The translations under genes were made by a program, and so were the position numbers. DNA of 64,000 nucleotides from Marinilabilia rubra (lineage in GTDB: Bacteria > Bacteroidota > Bacteroidia > Bacteroidales > Marinilabiliaceae). How positions within the stretch are numbered: the stretch's first letter is position 1; each line of letters begins with the position of its first letter. The stretch lies in assembly GCF_003121985.1 (NCBI RefSeq), contig NZ_QEWP01000001.1:1-64000 (forward strand), given 5' to 3'. Under the pieces are notes generated by a model, which had not been told where the DNA came from, did no database searches, and saw only the letters and a list, made by a program, of their open reading frames with translations. Positions 37,902 through 46,252 of this stretch are shown here, piece after piece.

Positions 37902-38504
37902 ATGAAAAGATTTTTTCAACACTTTTTTTGTGGACTTCTTTCTTTTGCTCTTTTCTTTATTCTGTTTTTCATAGCAGATCTATCTGTCATTTTATCAGGA
38001 CTTTCAGGCGTTGTGTTATTTTTTATTTGCTCTTCCTTTCTTACTTCAGGGAACGAGAGTTCTGAACAGGAAATTAATAGCCCCTCCGACTCTAATGTTG
38101 AATCAGCCCTTTCGTATGGATTTCAAAAGTTAGAAGCGATTGAGAAAAAATCATTTGGGATAGAAAATGAAAGTGTAAGAACAAAAGTGGGTAGAATATA
38201 TAATTTGGGGCAGAAGATTCTGGATGATATTAAAGAGAATCCGGATGATTTTTACGCTGCCCGGCAATTCTTTAATTATTATCTCGACGCTACCCATTCC
38301 ATCCTTGAAAAATATGTTTCTCTTCAGGAGAACCGTCAATTTCTTGAAATTGCTGATGAATCATTCAGAAAAACCGAAGCTTTGCTCGATACGGTTGAAG
38401 TTGCTTACCAGAAACAGCTTGAGAAACTCTTTGAAGACGATGTAATGAATCTTGATACAGAATTAAAAGTACTTGCCAAAACCATAAAAACGGAGGGATT
38501 TTAA
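37902..38504 (+). CDS. XpaC-like membrane protein
   Basis: A 200-residue protein with two close membrane segments (about 8-27 and 31-50) and a helical cytoplasmic domain. The domain (SYGFQKLEAIEKK...RTKVGRIYNLGQKILDDIKENPDDFYAARQFFNYYLDATHSILEKY) fits the XpaC family, named after hydrolysis of a chromogenic phosphate but of unclear true role. In Bacillus and others xpaC is paired with a telA-like gene, as here: the next gene starts at the very next base after this stop codon. First gene of a five-gene operon. Confidence 0.75.
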   Translation: MKRFFQHFFCGLLSFALFFILFFIADLSVILSGLSGVVLFFICSSFLTSGNESSEQEINSPSDSNVESALSYGFQKLEAIEKKSFGIENESVRTKVGRIYNLGQKILDDIKENPDDFYAARQFFNYYLDATHSILEKYVSLQENRQFLEIADESFRKTEALLDTVEVAYQKQLEKLFEDDVMNLDTELKVLAKTIKTEGF

Positions 38505-39596
38505 ATGACAAATGAAAGTGTTACTCCCGGGAGTGAATTAAAAATTATTGATGTTGAAAAACTTGAGCCGGCTCAACTTGAGAAGGCCAGAGAAATTGCT
38601 TCTTCTATAGATGTCAGCGACTCACAATCGGTGATTCAATATGGCGTTGGTGCCCAAAGCAGGATCTCCGAATTTTCCGATAATATTTTGTCAAAGGTCC
38701 GCTCCAAAGACGCGGGCTATGTGGGCGAAACACTTACCGATCTGGGCATGAAAGTCAAGAGCCTGAAGATTGAAAAGCTGGGACAAAGTTCGTTTTTCTC
38801 CGGGATTCCTTTTGTGGGTGGGCTGGTTAGTTCTATCAAAAAATTTATGAGCCGTTACGAAAAAGTAAGCACTCAGATTGAGAAAATTGTTGGAGAACTT
38901 GAGAAATCCCGCATGGAACTAATAAAGGATATTACCATGCTGGATACTCTTTACGAAAAAAACCTTGAATATTTAACGGAGCTGGATCTTTTTATTGCTG
39001 CCGGTCAGATTAAGCTTGAGGAACTGCGTGAGGAGATATTACCCAAAATGCAAAAAGAGGTTGAACAATCTGATGATGCTTCTGAAGCTCAAAAGTTCAG
39101 AGATTTTGTGCAGATGGCAGATCGTTTCGAGAAAAAACTTCATGACCTGAAACTCAGCCGGACAATATCTATTCAAACTGCTCCACAACTTAGGCTGATA
39201 CAGAATAATGACCAATTGCTGGTTGAAAAAATTCAAAGCAGCATTTTAAACACCATTCCTCTTTGGAAAAATCAGGTGGTAATTGCACTGAGCATTTTCA
39301 GGCAAAAGAATGCTCTGGAAATGCAAAAGAACGTTACCAAAACTACCAATGATCTGCTTTCCAAAAACTCGGAAATGCTAAAAGACAGTTCTGTAGAAAC
39401 GGCCAGAGAAAGTGAAAAAGGCATTGTGGAAATTGATACCCTTAAGAAAGTGAATGATGATCTTATCTCCACCATCGAAGAAACCATTTCTATTCAGAAA
39501 GAGGGACGAATCAAACGGCAGCAGGCAGAAAGTGAGCTTTCAAAAATTGAAAATGAACTTAAGATGAAGCTTAAGTTGGTGGATCAAACCCGTTAA
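38505..39596 (+). CDS. telA: TelA-family toxic anion resistance protein
   Basis: A 363-residue, helical, cytoplasmic protein of the TelA/KlaA/YaaN family, known from tellurite resistance and cell-envelope stress. Characteristic parts are FSDNILSKVRSKDAGYVGETLTDLG, the FFSGIPFVGGLVSSIKKFMSRYEKVSTQIEKI segment, and the late QKNALEMQKNVTKTTNDLL segment. Long coiled coils make up most of the rest. How the family works is unsettled. Its start directly follows the XpaC stop (TAAATG), so translation is likely coupled. Confidence 0.9.
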   Translation: MTNESVTPGSELKIIDVEKLEPAQLEKAREIASSIDVSDSQSVIQYGVGAQSRISEFSDNILSKVRSKDAGYVGETLTDLGMKVKSLKIEKLGQSSFFSGIPFVGGLVSSIKKFMSRYEKVSTQIEKIVGELEKSRMELIKDITMLDTLYEKNLEYLTELDLFIAAGQIKLEELREEILPKMQKEVEQSDDASEAQKFRDFVQMADRFEKKLHDLKLSRTISIQTAPQLRLIQNNDQLLVEKIQSSILNTIPLWKNQVVIALSIFRQKNALEMQKNVTKTTNDLLSKNSEMLKDSSVETARESEKGIVEIDTLKKVNDDLISTIEETISIQKEGRIKRQQAESELSKIENELKMKLKLVDQTR

Positions 39597-39624
39597 TGTT
39601 TAACCCTGATTATTTTCTAACCTA

Positions 39625-40260
39625 ATGGACAAGTTATTTTATTTGTATGTTGTAGCCGCAGTTTTTGGTGCCGGAGTCCTCCTCGTTGATTCTTTTTCAA
39701 GTGTTTTGTCTTCATCTCAGAGTGGAGATGACGATGGTGGTGATGATCTTGATGCTGATGGAGAGGTTGATGTGGATTCTGAAGGAGGAGATGATAGCGA
39801 TCATTATGAGGCAGATGGTTCAGATCTTGTGGATTATCAAAAATATAAGGCCAAAGGCTTTCTTCAGTTTATTTCCTTTCTCCGGACTCTTGTTTATTTC
39901 TGTGCAGGTTTTGGCGTAACAGGTGTTTTTGCAATCCTCACTGGTGAATCTACTTTATCCAGTCTTCTTTGGAGTATTCCAGTGGGATTGGGAACTGTTT
40001 TAGTTTTCAAATTATTCAGACGCATTCAACAAAACAAACTGGATTCCAGCTTTGCAGATAAAGAGCTGGTTAATATGAAAGGGGAGGCTTTGTTGCCCAT
40101 CGAGGGGCAACAAATGGGCAAGGTAAGAATTCAATTCGGGTCTCTCACACTGGAGCGTTATGCAAAACTGGCTTCAAACAATCAATCAATAAATAAAGGC
40201 GACCGCATAGTGATTAGCAATGTGGATAAAGAAGTGGTCTATGTCCGGAGCCTTAACTGA
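39625..40260 (+). CDS. NfeD-like membrane protein with acidic linker
   Basis: A 211-residue protein. An N-terminal membrane segment (about 4-26) is followed by a remarkable Asp/Glu/Gly-rich stretch (about 32-70) facing outside, then two membrane segments (about 80-125), and a C-terminal small beta-barrel of OB type (about 140-211, KELVNMKGEALLPI...GDRIVISNVDKEVVYVRSL). This is the layout of NfeD-like/YuaF proteins that partner flotillins. Two SPFH genes follow in the operon, supporting the assignment. Confidence 0.75.
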   Translation: MDKLFYLYVVAAVFGAGVLLVDSFSSVLSSSQSGDDDGGDDLDADGEVDVDSEGGDDSDHYEADGSDLVDYQKYKAKGFLQFISFLRTLVYFCAGFGVTGVFAILTGESTLSSLLWSIPVGLGTVLVFKLFRRIQQNKLDSSFADKELVNMKGEALLPIEGQQMGKVRIQFGSLTLERYAKLASNNQSINKGDRIVISNVDKEVVYVRSLN

Positions 40261-40310
40261 CAACATTTTTATTAACCCAATATTTAATTTTTCGAAAGAA
40301 AGGAAAAGAC

Positions 40311-41636
40311 ATGGAAACACTTTTTCAGCAAGGCTCCGGAGGTATTCTTGAGGGAGTCGTAGCAGTAATCTGCTTTTTTTTGCTACTGGGCATTTTGAAA
40401 GCTTTAATCAAAGTCGCTCCGCCGGACAAGCTGCTGGTTATTACCGGTCGCAAAAGGAAAGAAAATGGTAAAACATTCGGATTTAGCGTGGAACGGGGTC
40501 GAAGTACGGTTATTCCCTATTTTCAAAGTGCGCAGAATTTGGACCTTAGGGTCTTACCTATCAATGTGCAGGTGGATGGTGTAAATTCAGCTAACGGAAT
40601 TACCGTTGGGGCTGATGCCACAGCTTGTGTTTGCATTGATGATGAACAAAACTCTATGCTTTACTCTGCAGTGGAACGCCTGATGGGTAAGGATACAGAG
40701 GAACTGCAGGAGCAGGTCCGACAGACCCTGATTGGGAACTTCCGCGGAGCTCTGAACAAAGCGACGCCTCTTGAGGCCATTGGTATGCAGGAAGTGACCA
40801 ATGATGATGATAAACATGGTGGAGTTGATGGGGAACGTGCCCAGTTTAGAAATGCACTTCTGGTCGATATCAATGGTGATATTGCCAGTTTTGGTATGAA
40901 AGTGGTGTCGGTTTCATTGCAAAAAATTTGGGACAGTTCTAATTACATCGGTAACCTGGCCCAAAAAACACTTGCTGAAAAGAGACAGGAAGTTGAAATT
41001 GAAGAAGCCCGCCTGAGAGCGCTTGCAGAACAAGCAGAATCTGATGCTCAGCGAAGAATCGAAATCGCCAGATCTAAAGCCAATGAGAAAATAATTGAGG
41101 CCAATGAAAAGCTGGAGATGTACAAGCGGGAAAGCGAGGCCAGTATTAATCAGGCTCAATCTGAAGCAGTAAACAATATAGAAGCTGCCCGAAACAAAGG
41201 ATTGAAAGGTATTGAAGAGTTGAATACTGCCTTGAAAAAGCTTCAAAACGACACCGAAATACTTATCAAAGAAGAAGCTTCTAATGAAAAAGCTGAAATA
41301 ATTAGTCAGGGTGAAAAAGAAGCTGTGAAAATTGTTGAGAGTACCCGTAACCGAATTCTTGACCAAAAAGTTAAGATTATTTCAGAAGCCAAAGAATTTG
41401 GAACTTCCGTACTATTCCTTCAGCAGCAATTGCCTACACTTTACGAATCTTTTAAAGAATACAGCGCCGACCTTTCGGTTGATTCTTATATTCTTATGGA
41501 CAATGAAAAAGGCTTCAGTGGAGCTGTTAACCGCGGACCTGAGTCGTTTGTCAGGTTCCTGGGTGAATTCGAAAAAGCTACAGGAATTGCAGTAAAAGAT
41601 TTTTTGACAACTAAAAAAGCGGAGGAAGAAAAATGA
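40311..41636 (+). CDS. Flotillin-like SPFH protein 1
   Basis: A 441-residue membrane-scaffold protein. Residues about 10-35 are a membrane anchor. The SPFH domain (about 36-225) begins PPDKLLVITGRKRKENG, close to flotillin/YuaG. A long Glu/Ala-rich coiled coil (about 225-370) follows, of the type that lets SPFH proteins assemble into rings or rafts. The C-terminal part is not membrane-spanning. Its stop overlaps the next start by 4 bp (ATGA), so both SPFH proteins should be made together in similar amounts and may form one hetero-oligomer. Confidence 0.9.
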   Translation: METLFQQGSGGILEGVVAVICFFLLLGILKALIKVAPPDKLLVITGRKRKENGKTFGFSVERGRSTVIPYFQSAQNLDLRVLPINVQVDGVNSANGITVGADATACVCIDDEQNSMLYSAVERLMGKDTEELQEQVRQTLIGNFRGALNKATPLEAIGMQEVTNDDDKHGGVDGERAQFRNALLVDINGDIASFGMKVVSVSLQKIWDSSNYIGNLAQKTLAEKRQEVEIEEARLRALAEQAESDAQRRIEIARSKANEKIIEANEKLEMYKRESEASINQAQSEAVNNIEAARNKGLKGIEELNTALKKLQNDTEILIKEEASNEKAEIISQGEKEAVKIVESTRNRILDQKVKIISEAKEFGTSVLFLQQQLPTLYESFKEYSADLSVDSYILMDNEKGFSGAVNRGPESFVRFLGEFEKATGIAVKDFLTTKKAEEEK

Positions 41637-42901
41637 TAGTATTTGTAAGTGTATTTTTCGGCTTAATTATCGTCACCCTGCTCATTCAGGTGATATCCAA
41701 TATGCGAATTGTAGGGGGGAATGAACTGGGAATTATTTCCGGCGTTTCAGGAAAAAAAGGGTTTCAAATGATCAGCGGTGGCCGTATGTTTACCATTCCG
41801 CTGTTGCATAAGTTTGCCAAAATGGACCTGACCCCTCATACCATTGAAGTTGTGGTGGATTCGGCGATTGCTGACGGGGTTGTTCCGCTAAATGTAAAAG
41901 CTACTGTGAGCTTTGCAATTGCATCTAACCAGGCCGGTAGGAGTCTGGCTGCCACGCGTATTCTTCATATGGTAGATAATCCTGAGGAGTTAAAGCAGGT
42001 CGCCAGTAATATTATCGAGGGGCATCTGAGAGATTCTATTGCTACCATGACACCGGTTCAGGTGATGCAGGATAAAGATACTTTGGTTGCAAAAATGATC
42101 AATGTGTGTAAAAGTGATCTGGAAAACATAGGATTGGAAATAACCACCATGAATATTGCCGATGTTGACGATCACCGTCTCAAAGGGGTAGAAGAGCCTG
42201 ATTTGTATATTGCTTTGCTTAAACGGGTACAAACCGTTAATGCTGAAACAAAAGCCAGACAGGCCAAAGCAGAATCTAAAGCTTCAGCTGTTGAGCAGGA
42301 AGAGGCGCGAAAAGCAGAGGTTAAAGTTCGGAATATTGAGAACCAGTACGAACAATTGGTGGCCGAAACCCGGGTGAGAGTGATGGAAGAAAAGCAGAAA
42401 GAGAAAGTCGGGGTTGAAAAAGTTGTTCAGGATATTAAAGCTCGTGTTGCTGCTTTGCAATCAGAAATTGAAGCTGAAAGCCAAAAAGTAGAAATGTTAA
42501 AGCAGAAATACCAGGCTGAAATTGTAACGCCTGCCTTTGCCGAAAAGGAAAGAATGATTCTTCAGGCTAAGCAGAAAATGGCTTCTGTTATTGGAAAAGC
42601 AGAAGGTGAGATTGAAGAACTAAAAGAAACCATTGACATTCTTCGCAAGAATCCGGAAATGGGAAATCAGATTTATCTGATCGAAAACTTCAGTACTTTA
42701 ATTAAGCCTTTCGCTGAAACGCTTAATTTCTTCCCATCTAAAAATATTTCCGTTATTACGGGTGTTGACGGGAAACATGAACCTATTTCTGCAATACATC
42801 CCAATGCGGTGGATGAAATGAAGAATAATTTGATTGGCGGAGCAATGAGTGAAGTGCTCAATCACAGAAATAATTCAAAAAAGGATTCTCAAACAGATTG
42901 A
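41633..42901 (+). CDS. Flotillin-like SPFH protein 2
   Basis: A 422-residue partner of the preceding protein. Membrane anchor at about 2-22, SPFH domain about 28-210 (NMRIVGGNELGIISG, then KFAKMDLTPHTIEVV), and a coiled coil about 215-360 rich in Glu, Lys and Ala. It differs substantially from SPFH 1 and so is not a recent duplicate. Last gene of the operon, followed by a terminator at 42921. A role in membrane organisation under stress together with XpaC and TelA is inference from context. Confidence 0.9.
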   Translation: MIVFVSVFFGLIIVTLLIQVISNMRIVGGNELGIISGVSGKKGFQMISGGRMFTIPLLHKFAKMDLTPHTIEVVVDSAIADGVVPLNVKATVSFAIASNQAGRSLAATRILHMVDNPEELKQVASNIIEGHLRDSIATMTPVQVMQDKDTLVAKMINVCKSDLENIGLEITTMNIADVDDHRLKGVEEPDLYIALLKRVQTVNAETKARQAKAESKASAVEQEEARKAEVKVRNIENQYEQLVAETRVRVMEEKQKEKVGVEKVVQDIKARVAALQSEIEAESQKVEMLKQKYQAEIVTPAFAEKERMILQAKQKMASVIGKAEGEIEELKETIDILRKNPEMGNQIYLIENFSTLIKPFAETLNFFPSKNISVITGVDGKHEPISAIHPNAVDEMKNNLIGGAMSEVLNHRNNSKKDSQTD

Positions 42902-42920
42902 TGATCTTTTTTTGTATAGG

Positions 42921-42957
42921 AAAGGCCGTTCTGGAATTGACCAGAGCGGCTTTTGTT
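42921..42957 (+). terminator. Terminator of the XpaC-TelA-SPFH operon
   Basis: AAGGCCGTTCTGG (42922-42934), loop of six, CCAGAGCGGCTTT (42941-42953), with one G-T and one mismatch, then a T-rich tail. Confidence 0.75.
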
Positions 42958-43039
42958 TTCAATTGGGAGATTATCCGGGATGGGGATGAACAAAATTTTA
43001 TTTCCCCGGTTTAGATATCTCAAATATAAAGAACACAAA

Positions 43040-43453
43040 ATGGGAATATTTAAGAAAAGCGAAAAAGATTTAGCAGCTCTGATATTACGAGTGGGATTTG
43101 GATTTTTTATGGCCTTTGGTCACGGCCTTGGCAAACTGCAAATGCTGTTGGCCGGGAATATCCAGTTTCCGGCATTGTTGGGCATTAGTCCAACCATCAA
43201 TTTGATTTTGGCTATTCTGGCAGAATTTGTAGCCGGAATTATGGTTATGATCGGACTGCGTACCCGCCTGGCTTCAATTCCGTTGATGATTACCATGGCT
43301 GTTGCTGCATTTATGGTGCATGCCGGTGATCCGTTGTTTTCATCCGGAGGCGCTTCCAAAGAATTTGCATTGCTTTATCTGATTGGTTTTGCAGGTACTT
43401 TCTTTCTGGGGTCGGGCCGATTCTCGGTTGATGCCATTGCCGGAAAGCGATAG
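43040..43453 (+). CDS. DoxX-family membrane protein
   Basis: A small four-helix membrane protein of 137 residues. The DoxX signature is seen in LILRVGFGFFMAFGHGLGKL and AEFVAGIMVMIGLRTRLASI. The start is placed at the ATG at 43040 (MGIFKKSEKD), since the longer frame to 42953 runs back through the preceding terminator. DoxX proteins have been linked to thiosulfate oxidation, redox or membrane stress, without a settled activity. Preceded by the operon terminator, so it has its own promoter. Confidence 0.9.
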   Translation: MGIFKKSEKDLAALILRVGFGFFMAFGHGLGKLQMLLAGNIQFPALLGISPTINLILAILAEFVAGIMVMIGLRTRLASIPLMITMAVAAFMVHAGDPLFSSGGASKEFALLYLIGFAGTFFLGSGRFSVDAIAGKR

Positions 43454-43578
43454 ATAGAAAATTCCGCAATGATTTGTTAAAAATGATTATTATCCAGTGA
43501 TTCAGGTAAAAGAGCCGGTTTCGGGTTAAGATAGTTGACATGTTTTTCATGTTTTATTTAAAAAATATCCACTTTTTG

Positions 43579-43608
43579 TTTGTGATTGTTAAAAGATGTC
43601 TATCTTTG
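43579..43608 (+). promoter_or_regulatory. Consensus promoter of a candidate small RNA
   Basis: TTTG (43579-43582), an 18-bp spacer and TATCTTTG (43601-43608) match the Bacteroidota consensus in every fixed position. Confidence 0.7.
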
Positions 43609-43613
43609 CCGTC

Positions 43614-43689
43614 AGAAAGTTTCGCCTTTCCCTTGAATCAGAAAAAAATCCATCAAAAGGAAGGTTCGGTATATGTCGAACCTTTTTTT
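43614..43689 (+). ncRNA. Candidate small RNA of about 75 nt
   Basis: A perfect promoter at 43579-43608 predicts transcription from about 43614; an intrinsic terminator, AAGGTTCG (43661-43668), loop GTATATGT, CGAACCTT (43677-43684) and T-run, ends it at about 43689. No start codon with a meaningful frame lies in between. The stretch separates doxX from tRNA-Val. The start point is estimated from the promoter. Family not recognised. Confidence 0.55.
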
Positions 43690-43712
43690 ATGATCTTTTG
43701 TGAAGTAGATCG

Positions 43713-43742
43713 TTTACGGAATCTTAAATTTTTCTATTTTTG
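43713..43742 (+). promoter_or_regulatory. Promoter of tRNA-Val
   Basis: TTTA (43713-43716), an 18-bp spacer and TATTTTTG (43735-43742), ending 15 bp before the tRNA. Confidence 0.6.
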
Positions 43743-43757
43743 CAGTGTTTACAAAAA

Positions 43758-43832
43758 GGGTTGTTAGCTCAGTTGGTTTAGAGCATTACCTTGACAGGGT
43801 AGGGGTCACTGGTTCGAATCCAGTACAACCCA
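43758..43832 (+). tRNA. tRNA-Val (anticodon GAC)
   Basis: Acceptor stem GGGTTGT (43758-43764) pairs with ACAACCC (43825-43831), discriminator A at 43832. D-arm GCTCAGTTGGTTTAGAGC, anticodon stem TTACC/GGTAG with loop TTGACAG giving anticodon GAC (43793-43795), and T-arm ACTGG-TTCGAAT-CCAGT. The 3' CCA is not encoded. Confidence 0.97.
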
Positions 43833-43833
43833 C

Positions 43834-43867
43834 AAAAAGCCGGCAGGATTTTCCTGGCCGGCTTTTT
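43834..43867 (+). terminator. Terminator of tRNA-Val
   Basis: AAAAAGCCGGCAGG pairs with CCTGGCCGGCTTTTT, with one bulged base, and a T7 run follows. Confidence 0.8.
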
Positions 43868-44067
43868 TTAAACTATAACTTAAAACTCCGATTTACTATT
43901 CATTAGGCTATAACTATCCACTTAATTCTCTAAGTTTTATTATTTTTGAACTTTTGCATCAGCAAATTTGTATTTGCAGGGAAGATATTATTTAGAAAAT
44001 AGCCCCTTAGGGGAGAAAGCTGGTTTAGACGTGCAAAGTCCCCGCAGGGGATCAAAGGGCTATAAAT

Positions 44068-44403
44068 ATGGAGTACAATGCAGAAAACTGGGACCTCATG
44101 GTCCTCGAAATAAGTAAAAGGTTCAAGGTAACGGCCGATTTTGATTTTATGCTTTTCTTAATCGGAATACAAGAGCTTGGGCAGGGGATGAAACCATACG
44201 AACGTCAGGAAAAGATGGATTTGATAAACTTGGGGAAATGCACCCTTCTGAGTGAGCAGGGTTACCTGGAAGCCGGCGGTCGTGATGAAGAGGGCTGGCC
44301 CCAATTTAAAGAAGTTAAATCATTGAAGTCCCTGACGCCGTCTTTTATGAATCATCTTTTAAAAAGAGCCGCCTACGATTATTTGAAAGTTCAATTACAA
44401 TAA
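44068..44403 (+). CDS. Small conserved-looking hypothetical protein
   Basis: A 111-residue, soluble, acidic protein with no export signal. The text FDFMLFLIGIQELGQGM and EKMDLINLGKCTLLSEQGYLE suggests a compact helical fold. I cannot name a function. It lies 16 bp before the first cyclophilin gene and runs in the same direction, so it probably heads that operon. Upstream (44003-44063) is a palindromic stretch built from CCCCTTAGGGG and an outer ATAGCCC/GGGCTAT pairing. Confidence 0.7.
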   Translation: MEYNAENWDLMVLEISKRFKVTADFDFMLFLIGIQELGQGMKPYERQEKMDLINLGKCTLLSEQGYLEAGGRDEEGWPQFKEVKSLKSLTPSFMNHLLKRAAYDYLKVQLQ

Positions 44404-44419
44404 ACATAAAAACGCAATC

Positions 44420-45253
44420 ATGACACCATTTCAGTTTTTAAAAAAAACAGCAATTTTTATCATTATTGCCGGCTTAGGTATTGCTTTAACTTTTTGCAAT
44501 GAACCGGAGAAGAAGGTTTTAGTTAAGACACCTTACGGAAATATGAAAATCAAACTTTATGACGATACACCTGAGCATAAAGCCAATTTCCTGAAACTTG
44601 CTGAAGAAGGCTATTATGACGATTTACTCTTCCACAGAGTGATTGAAGGATTTATGATTCAGGGAGGGGACCCTGATTCAAAAGGAGCTGAACCAGAAGC
44701 ACGCCTGGGAGGCGGAGGACCGGGATACAAAATCCCGGCGGAAATAAATTATCCTGAACGTTTCCATAAAAAAGGTGCATTGGCAGCTGCTCGCCAGGGG
44801 GACAGGGCTAATCCTGATCGTGAGTCGTCCGGTTCACAATTCTATATTGTGCAGGGGCAAGAGTACACCGACGGACAATTGGATACCATAGCCGATAAAA
44901 TGGGACAACGTCGTCTGCAGGCTCTGATGTTTGAAAAAATTACTCCTTATCAGGACTCTTTGATGGCTATGCGTCAGCGCGGCGATCGGGAAGGCTTTGA
45001 AGCACTTATTAAAGGGTTGGAAGATGAAGCCAAAGCTGAACTTGGTGATTCAGCTGACTTTGAGTTTCCTGAAGAAATTCGTGAGGCCTATACTACAATA
45101 GGCGGAACACCAATGCTTGATGATGAGTACACCGTCTTCGGTGAGGTTGAAGAAGGTCTTAATGTGATTGATTCAATCGCCGCTGTAGCTACTAACCAAA
45201 TGGATCGTCCTGTTGAAGATATTGAAATGACGATGGAAGTCATTGAGGAATAG
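44420..45253 (+). CDS. Cyclophilin-type peptidyl-prolyl isomerase, lipoprotein (1 of 3)
   Basis: Prolyl cis-trans isomerase of the cyclophilin family, exported as a lipoprotein (lipobox around LTFC, Cys about 26). The catalytic region has FHRVIEGFMIQGGD with the essential Arg, then SSGSQFYIVQG. A helical insertion of about 70 residues (DGQLDTIADKMGQ...FPEEIREAY) separates the core halves before GGTPMLDDEYTVFGEVEEG, as is common in Bacteroidota periplasmic cyclophilins. Length 277. First of three tandem cyclophilin genes. Confidence 0.93.
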   Translation: MTPFQFLKKTAIFIIIAGLGIALTFCNEPEKKVLVKTPYGNMKIKLYDDTPEHKANFLKLAEEGYYDDLLFHRVIEGFMIQGGDPDSKGAEPEARLGGGGPGYKIPAEINYPERFHKKGALAAARQGDRANPDRESSGSQFYIVQGQEYTDGQLDTIADKMGQRRLQALMFEKITPYQDSLMAMRQRGDREGFEALIKGLEDEAKAELGDSADFEFPEEIREAYTTIGGTPMLDDEYTVFGEVEEGLNVIDSIAAVATNQMDRPVEDIEMTMEVIEE

Positions 45254-45268
45254 TTTTTGCATTCTTTA

Positions 45269-45403
45269 CTGAGGCTGTCTTAAAAGACCGTATTTGATGG
45301 CATTCTGAGCTTGCCGAAGAATCTTTTTGTTTTATATACAGATGTTTCGCCTCCGCTCAACATGACAAGCCATTAATGTTTTTTACTTATGAGACAGCTT
45401 CAG
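45269..45403. mobile_element. MITE-like element, complete copy between cyclophilin genes
   Basis: Left end CTGAGGCTGTCTTAAAAG, right end reverse complement CTGAAGCTGTCTCATAAG. Inside lies CATTCTGAGCTTGCCGAAGA and GTTTCGCCTCCGCTCAACAT. Same family as 36764-36903. Confidence 0.75.
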
Positions 45404-45425
45404 TTTTGTTTTTAAAAGGTAAGAT

Positions 45426-46241
45426 ATGCGAGGATTTACTAAACTTCTGATAGCAGGATTGTTAATGCTTTCCTGTGATTTGGTATTTAGCCAGAATTAT
45501 ACCCATTATGTGTTGATAAAAACCAATATGGGCAATATGAAGGTGAAACTCTACAATGATACACCCAATCACCGGAACGAATTTCTGAAACTGGTCAACA
45601 ATGATCATTTCGATGGAACCTTGTTCTACCGGGTGGTTAAAAACTTTGTGATTCAGGGTGGTTCCTCCGACTCCAGAAATGCCTCTCCACGACAACACAT
45701 TGGTTATGGTAATTCGGCTAAAGTGATTGACGCCGAAACACACGAGCATCACTTTCATAAAAAAGGCGCCTTATGTGCTCCCCGCCAGCCTGAAGACATT
45801 AACCATTTTAAGATGTCCGATATTTCTCAGTTCTACATTGTTGACGGGCGAGTCTGGACGGATGAGGAGTTGGATGTTATAGAGAAGAACAACAATATTC
45901 CTATTAAGAATAAGCTGAAGAAGAAATACTATGTGCCCCGTAAAGAAGAACTGGCTAAGTTAAAAAAAGAAGATCCCCGCGGGTTTAATAAACTGCTGAG
46001 AGAGATCAAAGAAAAAATCAACTTCGAGTACTCTGTTTCTGATTACATCGAGTTTTCCGAAGCTCAACGTGAAGCTTATACCACCATTGGCGGGCTTCCC
46101 GACCTTGATGGAGATTATACGGTTTTTGGGGAAGTGGTTGAGGGCTTTGGTGTGATAGACAAGATTGCTGCCCTGAAAACCGACAAAAATGACCGTCCTT
46201 TCAAAGACATAGAGATTCATGTTGAAGAAGTAACCCAATAA
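45426..46241 (+). CDS. Cyclophilin-type peptidyl-prolyl isomerase, exported (2 of 3)
   Basis: A 271-residue homologue with a signal peptide (1-22, ending VFSQ). The core reads FYRVVKNFVIQGGSSD, keeping the catalytic Arg, and SDISQFYIVDG, with the family's long helical insert (about 145-205, very Lys/Glu-rich) before GGLPDLDGDYTVFGEVVEG. The active-site surroundings are less conserved than in gene 1 (PRQHIGYG and HFKMSDIS replace the Gly-rich and SSGS texts), so activity may be weaker. Only 11 bp before the third gene. Confidence 0.92.
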   Translation: MRGFTKLLIAGLLMLSCDLVFSQNYTHYVLIKTNMGNMKVKLYNDTPNHRNEFLKLVNNDHFDGTLFYRVVKNFVIQGGSSDSRNASPRQHIGYGNSAKVIDAETHEHHFHKKGALCAPRQPEDINHFKMSDISQFYIVDGRVWTDEELDVIEKNNNIPIKNKLKKKYYVPRKEELAKLKKEDPRGFNKLLREIKEKINFEYSVSDYIEFSEAQREAYTTIGGLPDLDGDYTVFGEVVEGFGVIDKIAALKTDKNDRPFKDIEIHVEEVTQ

Positions 46242-46252
46242 TTTTTTGCCAA

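Noticed and set aside
42953-43039. N-terminal extension of DoxX
   Set aside because: The extension overlaps the terminator of the previous operon and does not look like a DoxX N-terminus.
43540-43767. 75-codon gene spanning the small-RNA region
   Set aside because: It runs through a promoter, a terminator and into the tRNA, and has no family features.
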